Source: an uncultured Pseudomonadales bacterium
GTDB taxonomy: Bacteria > Pseudomonadota > Gammaproteobacteria > Pseudomonadales > Azotimanducaceae
Length of the DNA stretch: 64,000 nucleotides
NCBI GenBank assembly: GCA_958295875.1
Contig: OY282379.1
Span: 1,364,001 to 1,428,000 of the forward strand
Reading direction: 5' to 3'
Positions 60,617 through 64,000 of the stretch are shown in pieces. The position numbers and the translations under genes are program-made. Numbering within the stretch: position 1 is the stretch's first letter; every line of letters begins with the position of its first letter. The notes beneath the pieces were generated by a model. That model made no database searches, was not told the DNA's origin, and saw nothing but the letters and a program-made list of their open reading frames with translations.

Positions 60617-62691
60617 CCTTTTCCTTCCCCGCAGCGTCCCGCCTGCCCGTCGCGGGACACTGTAGCAGACCGAGCGGTCGGGCCGGAGCCCGTCCCTGCA
60701 ACGGGCCGCTGCCCGCTCGCTGCACCCTGCCGGTTCATCTCCCGCAAGTGCTCCTCTACCCGGTCCGCCAGCGCGTCGAGCCGGAACGGATGTGCGGGCC
60801 TCGCCACGCGCGCGATCGGCACCCGCCTCACCATCGCGGTGACGGTGCGGAAGTGCGCCGGCTGCTGCCCGAGCCCGTGCAGGCGCTGCTTGTGGTACGT
60901 GTACATGTACAACCACCGGAAAGCGTCGGCCCGCGATACCGCCTCGATCTCCACATCCTCTCGTTGATGGGACGTCAGCACGCAGACGGCACGCACCGCC
61001 AGCGGCTCGGCCCGAAACCGCTCCACCTGCACCAGATATTTCTCCAGCGCCTCCCGAACCTTCCCCCGCGCCCGGTTCCGCCAACCCAGCTTGTCCAGCA
61101 CGTCCGCCCACAGGCGCACTTGGGGAAAGGCGGACAGCACCATCGGATGGCCACCTGCGTCCAGCACCACCCCCGCCACGTCGTCGGCCAGCATCGGGTA
61201 GCCGCGCTCGACGAGCGCCGCGAGCAGCGACGACTTGCCGCTGCCCGAACAGCCCGCAAACAGCACTGCGCCCGAATCCGTCTCGATGGCGCTGGCATGA
61301 AAGGTGATCACGCCGCGCTGCTGCAACAGTGCGGAGAACATCAAGCCGGTGAGAAAGATGCTCACGTCGTGGTCGCTGTCGCCATGCGGCTCGACGAGGA
61401 TGTCGCGGCCGCCGGTGACCAGGCATCGGACTACGCCGGGCACGTTCATTAGGAAGGCGCCGGGGGCGGCTTCCCACAGGTCGCGTTCGTCTGCTGGCGC
61501 CGGGAGCGCCTTCGCCGTCGCGCCGACGCGAACCGTCACCTCCGGCTCGCAGGCCGGAGGCACGGGAGCAGGCACGAACGGCAAGGGAATGGGTGAGCGC
61601 ACCCACAGCCCGTACGCCCGGTAATCGCGTAGCGAGCGGCTCATGCGGGATTCGCCGTCCCGCCCGCTGGGCTCTTTCCGAGTGTTCCGGTGCAAGACAG
61701 TCCGGCGGCGGCCCCCATGGGCCGGCGCCACTTGGCGGTCGGGGGGGCCGAGAGCGTCGTCCGTGAGGAACGCCTCGGCTTCGCGCAGGTAGCCGAGCCG
61801 CGCCATCATCGGCCCGTGCGCATCCACCAATGCTTGCACCTGCGAGGGGGCCAGCGCGGTCCGCCACGACCCCGCCACCCCGGCCCGGAAGAACGACGGT
61901 GCCGTCGGCTGCTTTTCCGAGAAACCGGAGTCTTCCTCCTGGGCCCGCAGGCGGGAGAAGGCAGCATGGCCGATGGCCCGCGCGAGGCGCACGGATGCGC
62001 TCGGTTGCCCGGGTCCTTTAGGGTGTGTCCCGTCCCGGTCGAGGCCGGCGAAGCGCACGATTGCGCCGAACCCGGCCATCGGGTCCGCCAGCAGGTCCTC
62101 GTAGCGCGCGACATGTACCGGCAACTCCTCCTGGTCCAGCCAGCTCGCCGCGTGGCCGCTCCACGTCGTGAGTGGTTGCGGCAACTGGGTGTGAATGCCG
62201 CCTACCACCTCCCCTTCGGCCGCCGTCGGCTCGTTCATCCACCGCATCGTGGCGTCGATGGACTTCTGCCGATGGTGCGCGTAGGACACCGCAACATCCA
62301 GGGGATTACGCACCAGGTAGACCACCCCGCTCGTCGCGACCTTCGGGAACAGCGCCGCGCCGTTCCGGGCGTGGAGGTATGCGTCATGGACCTTGACCAA
62401 GGCCGGCGCCGATTGCGCCGGGCGCCTGCCTCCCCCGGCTGGGCGCCCGGCCAGCTCCCGGGCCAGCGACTCGTGGAATAGCGGCCGGTGGCGCAAGATT
62501 TCCTCCGGGGTCAGGTCCGAGGAATCCAGCCCGACGATTTCGCTGAACGTCTCGCGGTCGCTGGCTAGGAGCCCGCCGGCCAAGGCGTTGATCGAGACCG
62601 GCTCGCCGTCGTCTCGCAAGTAGTTGGTGAGCACCGCCCGCAGCCAAGTATTGCCGGACTTCGGATAGGAGACGAGCCAGACGATGGACAC
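60580..62691 (-). CDS. Sulfotransferase fused in frame to HPr-kinase-like protein
   Basis: One uninterrupted frame of 703 residues. Residues 1-~310 are a sulfotransferase: VWLVSYPKSGNTWLRAVL is the PAPS 5'-phosphosulfate loop and VVYLVRNPLDVAVSYAHH the 3'-phosphate site. After a linker, residue 350 (ATG 61644, MSRSLRDYRAYGLWV) looks like a natural HPrK-like start; then GVITFHASAIETDSGAVLFAG, P-loop GCSGSGKSSLLAAL and YPMLADDVAGV, and the C-terminal domain. The last ~55 residues exceed the usual kinase. So this is a true fusion or two genes with a lost stop. GTG start with GAGGGAG 8 nt upstream, 20 nt after the hydroxylase stop. Confidence 0.75.
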   Translation of the reverse strand: MSIVWLVSYPKSGNTWLRAVLTNYLRDDGEPVSINALAGGLLASDRETFSEIVGLDSSDLTPEEILRHRPLFHESLARELAGRPAGGGRRPAQSAPALVKVHDAYLHARNGAALFPKVATSGVVYLVRNPLDVAVSYAHHRQKSIDATMRWMNEPTAAEGEVVGGIHTQLPQPLTTWSGHAASWLDQEELPVHVARYEDLLADPMAGFGAIVRFAGLDRDGTHPKGPGQPSASVRLARAIGHAAFSRLRAQEEDSGFSEKQPTAPSFFRAGVAGSWRTALAPSQVQALVDAHGPMMARLGYLREAEAFLTDDALGPPDRQVAPAHGGRRRTVLHRNTRKEPSGRDGESRMSRSLRDYRAYGLWVRSPIPLPFVPAPVPPACEPEVTVRVGATAKALPAPADERDLWEAAPGAFLMNVPGVVRCLVTGGRDILVEPHGDSDHDVSIFLTGLMFSALLQQRGVITFHASAIETDSGAVLFAGCSGSGKSSLLAALVERGYPMLADDVAGVVLDAGGHPMVLSAFPQVRLWADVLDKLGWRNRARGKVREALEKYLVQVERFRAEPLAVRAVCVLTSHQREDVEIEAVSRADAFRWLYMYTYHKQRLHGLGQQPAHFRTVTAMVRRVPIARVARPAHPFRLDALADRVEEHLREMNRQGAASGQRPVAGTGSGPTARSATVSRDGQAGRCGEGKGWAPRFGDSGRS

Positions 62692-62710
62692 CGCGTGCGC
62701 TCCCTCGGCT

Positions 62711-63352
62711 TCAGAAGCCGCTGCTCGCATCGGACTCCGGGCCTCTCCGGTGGCCGGCGCCCTCGAACACCTCGAAGACGAAGTGGATCCGATCCTCCTC
62801 GCCGCCGTTGAACGCACTGTGCGGCAGGAGGTTGTTGACCTCGAAGGCGTAGCCGGCCTGCAGATGGAACTCGGCGTCCGCCACCGTCAGCGTCGCCCGC
62901 GGATTGGTCTGCAACGGCACGTGGATGCGATGCGTCAACGGGTGCGAGCCCTCGCCGTCTATGTGCTGGTCGATCCCGTGCCCGGCCGCAAGCCTAGCCA
63001 GCATCGCCTTGGGGTAGACCGGCTGGGCGTAGCCACAAGGTGCCGCTGCCTGCGCCATCACCGGCAGCAGCAGCCGCTGCCAGACCGTCCATATCGGCGT
63101 CGAGTAGTAGCACAGCGGCGTCCAGTTGCGTTCGATGAACCGGAACACGATGTGTCGGGTGTGGGCGAAGCAGAAGTAGTCGTTCTCCTTGGCGGCGTCT
63201 TCCTGCCGCCACACCTTCTCCGACAGCCGCCCGACCCGCCCCCGCAGCGCTTCGACGTCCACGGGACCGAGACAGCGCACCAGGGCCGGCTTCTCGACCC
63301 GTGGCAGCGCGGGAGCGGTCGCGCAGGTGATTGACTTTGACGCTACCGACAC
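62711..63352 (-). CDS. Aspartyl/asparaginyl beta-hydroxylase-like Fe(II)/2-oxoglutarate enzyme
   Basis: 213 residues. The AspH cupin fold is seen from residue 60: FRFIERNWTPLCYYSTPIW, then LAAGHGIDQHIDGEGSHPLTHRIHVPLQTNP with the HxD pair (H130, D132), GYAFEVNNLLPHSAFNGGEEDRIHFVFEVF with the distal His (H178) and a late Arg (R188) for 2-oxoglutarate. It would hydroxylate an Asp/Asn-like side chain, or another small or peptide substrate. GTG start. It lies between two HPrK-like genes and just before the sulfotransferase, all on one strand. Confidence 0.82.
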   Translation of the reverse strand: MSVASKSITCATAPALPRVEKPALVRCLGPVDVEALRGRVGRLSEKVWRQEDAAKENDYFCFAHTRHIVFRFIERNWTPLCYYSTPIWTVWQRLLLPVMAQAAAPCGYAQPVYPKAMLARLAAGHGIDQHIDGEGSHPLTHRIHVPLQTNPRATLTVADAEFHLQAGYAFEVNNLLPHSAFNGGEEDRIHFVFEVFEGAGHRRGPESDASSGF

Positions 63353-63427
63353 GATCGCCTACCACTGCGAGTCATGGTCACCCTGATGGTCCGGCGCCAG
63401 AAGATCGACACGGACGCTCCCTTGGCG

Positions 63428-64000
63428 TCACCCGGAAGCGCCGCCCGCAGGGGAGACCGTCTCGGCGCCGCGCTCGCACAGAGACCGCTCGATTTCGTCC
63501 GCCAGCGCATTGATCTGCAACGGATGCGCGGGCCGCTTCACCCTGAAGGCCGGCACCTGCCCCGCCATTGCCGCGACGGCGCGAAAGTGCGCCGGGCGCT
63601 GGCCGAGCCCGGACAGGTATCGCCTGCGGTAGGTGTATTTCAACAGACGCTCGAAGGCCGTGTGGCGCGTGCATGGCTCGATCTCGATGCCGCTCCCGGG
63701 GGAAGGCGTCAGCATGTAGGCGGCGCGCACGGCCAAGGGGGTGGCGCGGAACCGCCCCACTGGTGCCAAGTACTTCTCCAAGCCCTTCTGCACGCGGCCC
63801 CGCGTCGGGGCCTGCCAGCCCAATTCGTCCAAAGCGTCCGCCCACAGGCGCGCGCAGGGAAACGCGGACAACGCCGTCGGACGTCCGCCGGAGTCCAGGA
63901 TGACGCCGGTGACGTCGTCGGCGAGCATGGCGTGCCCCCGCTGCACCATCGCCGCGAGCAGCGAAGACTTGCCGTCGCCGGAGCGGCCGAGGAACAGCAC
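63428..64000 (-). CDS. HPr kinase/phosphorylase-like protein, 5' end outside the window
   Basis: The frame enters from the right edge; the last 190 residues are visible. MLFLGRSGDGKSSLLAAMVQRGHAMLADDVTGV is the P-loop plus ADDV site of HprK-type kinases, and the C-terminal segment GLGQRPAHFRAVAAMAGQVPAFRVKRPAHPLQINALADEIE matches the kinase part of the 60580-62691 fusion almost line by line. The two are clear paralogues. The first part of this protein is missing, so it may also be fused to another domain. The stop lies 76 bp before the hydroxylase gene. Confidence 0.8.
   Translation of the reverse strand: MLFLGRSGDGKSSLLAAMVQRGHAMLADDVTGVILDSGGRPTALSAFPCARLWADALDELGWQAPTRGRVQKGLEKYLAPVGRFRATPLAVRAAYMLTPSPGSGIEIEPCTRHTAFERLLKYTYRRRYLSGLGQRPAHFRAVAAMAGQVPAFRVKRPAHPLQINALADEIERSLCERGAETVSPAGGASG

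Noticed and set aside
1..64000. CRISPR arrays, rRNA, insertion sequences and prophage genes
   Set aside because: I saw no spaced direct repeats, no rRNA-like sequence and no transposase, integrase or phage structural motifs in any frame.

Overview
This is a GC-rich (about two thirds G+C), gene-dense window with no gene-free stretch over about 300 bases. Gene order points to an uncultured or deep-branching gammaproteobacterium. The blocks metK-gshB-tonB-yqgE-ruvX, tkt-pgk-fba, rpiA-def-fau behind a 6S RNA gene, zapA-pepP-ubiH-gcvTHP, hda, yciB/yciO-trpS-scpAB-rluB and mtaD-ubiG-yciK all match gammaproteobacterial neighbourhoods. Much of the centre parallels the metK/tktA/pgk/fba/serA/rpiA/ssrS/zapA/pepP/ubiH/gcv part of E. 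coli. Differences are a two-subunit GcvP, only one UbiH/UbiI-type hydroxylase, and no gap gene beside tkt-pgk.

Layout: 1-8.5 kb holds the end of an O-antigen-ligase-like gene and an acyl-CoA island: amidohydrolase, enoyl-CoA hydratase, a two-domain class III CoA-transferase, an acyl-CoA ligase and a second CoA-transferase. 8.6-12.3 kb is an accessory patch: a HEPN-domain protein, an orphan AbrB-type antitoxin, a GrdB-family protein whose in-frame UGA is very probably selenocysteine, a serine hydrolase and a NIPSNAP protein. 12.3-56.5 kb is mostly core metabolism and information processing: methionine/SAM, glutathione, pentose phosphate and glycolysis, folate, glycine cleavage, ubiquinone, serine, pyridoxal phosphate, tRNA charging and modification, chromosome segregation. 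56.5-59.9 kb is a recent tandem duplication of AAA-ATPase/PD-(D/E)XK proteins. 59.9-64 kb is the end of an accessory cluster with two HPr-kinase-like proteins, a sulfotransferase fused in frame to one of them, and an Asp/Asn beta-hydroxylase. It looks like a peptide- or glycan-tailoring locus that continues beyond the window.

Three observations stand out. (1) The selenoprotein is supported by a UxxC motif and by a 7-bp hairpin placed where a bacterial SECIS should be. (2) At least seven genes have a good -10 hexamer only 6-7 nt before the start codon, so their mRNAs should be leaderless; this is unusual in this class. (3) One of the two tandem ATPase paralogues carries a 48-nt in-frame insertion centred on a perfect 20-nt palindrome.

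Start sites were chosen by family length, Shine-Dalgarno sequences, -10 positions and ATGA/GTGA overlaps. All functional calls come from reading motifs, not from database searches.
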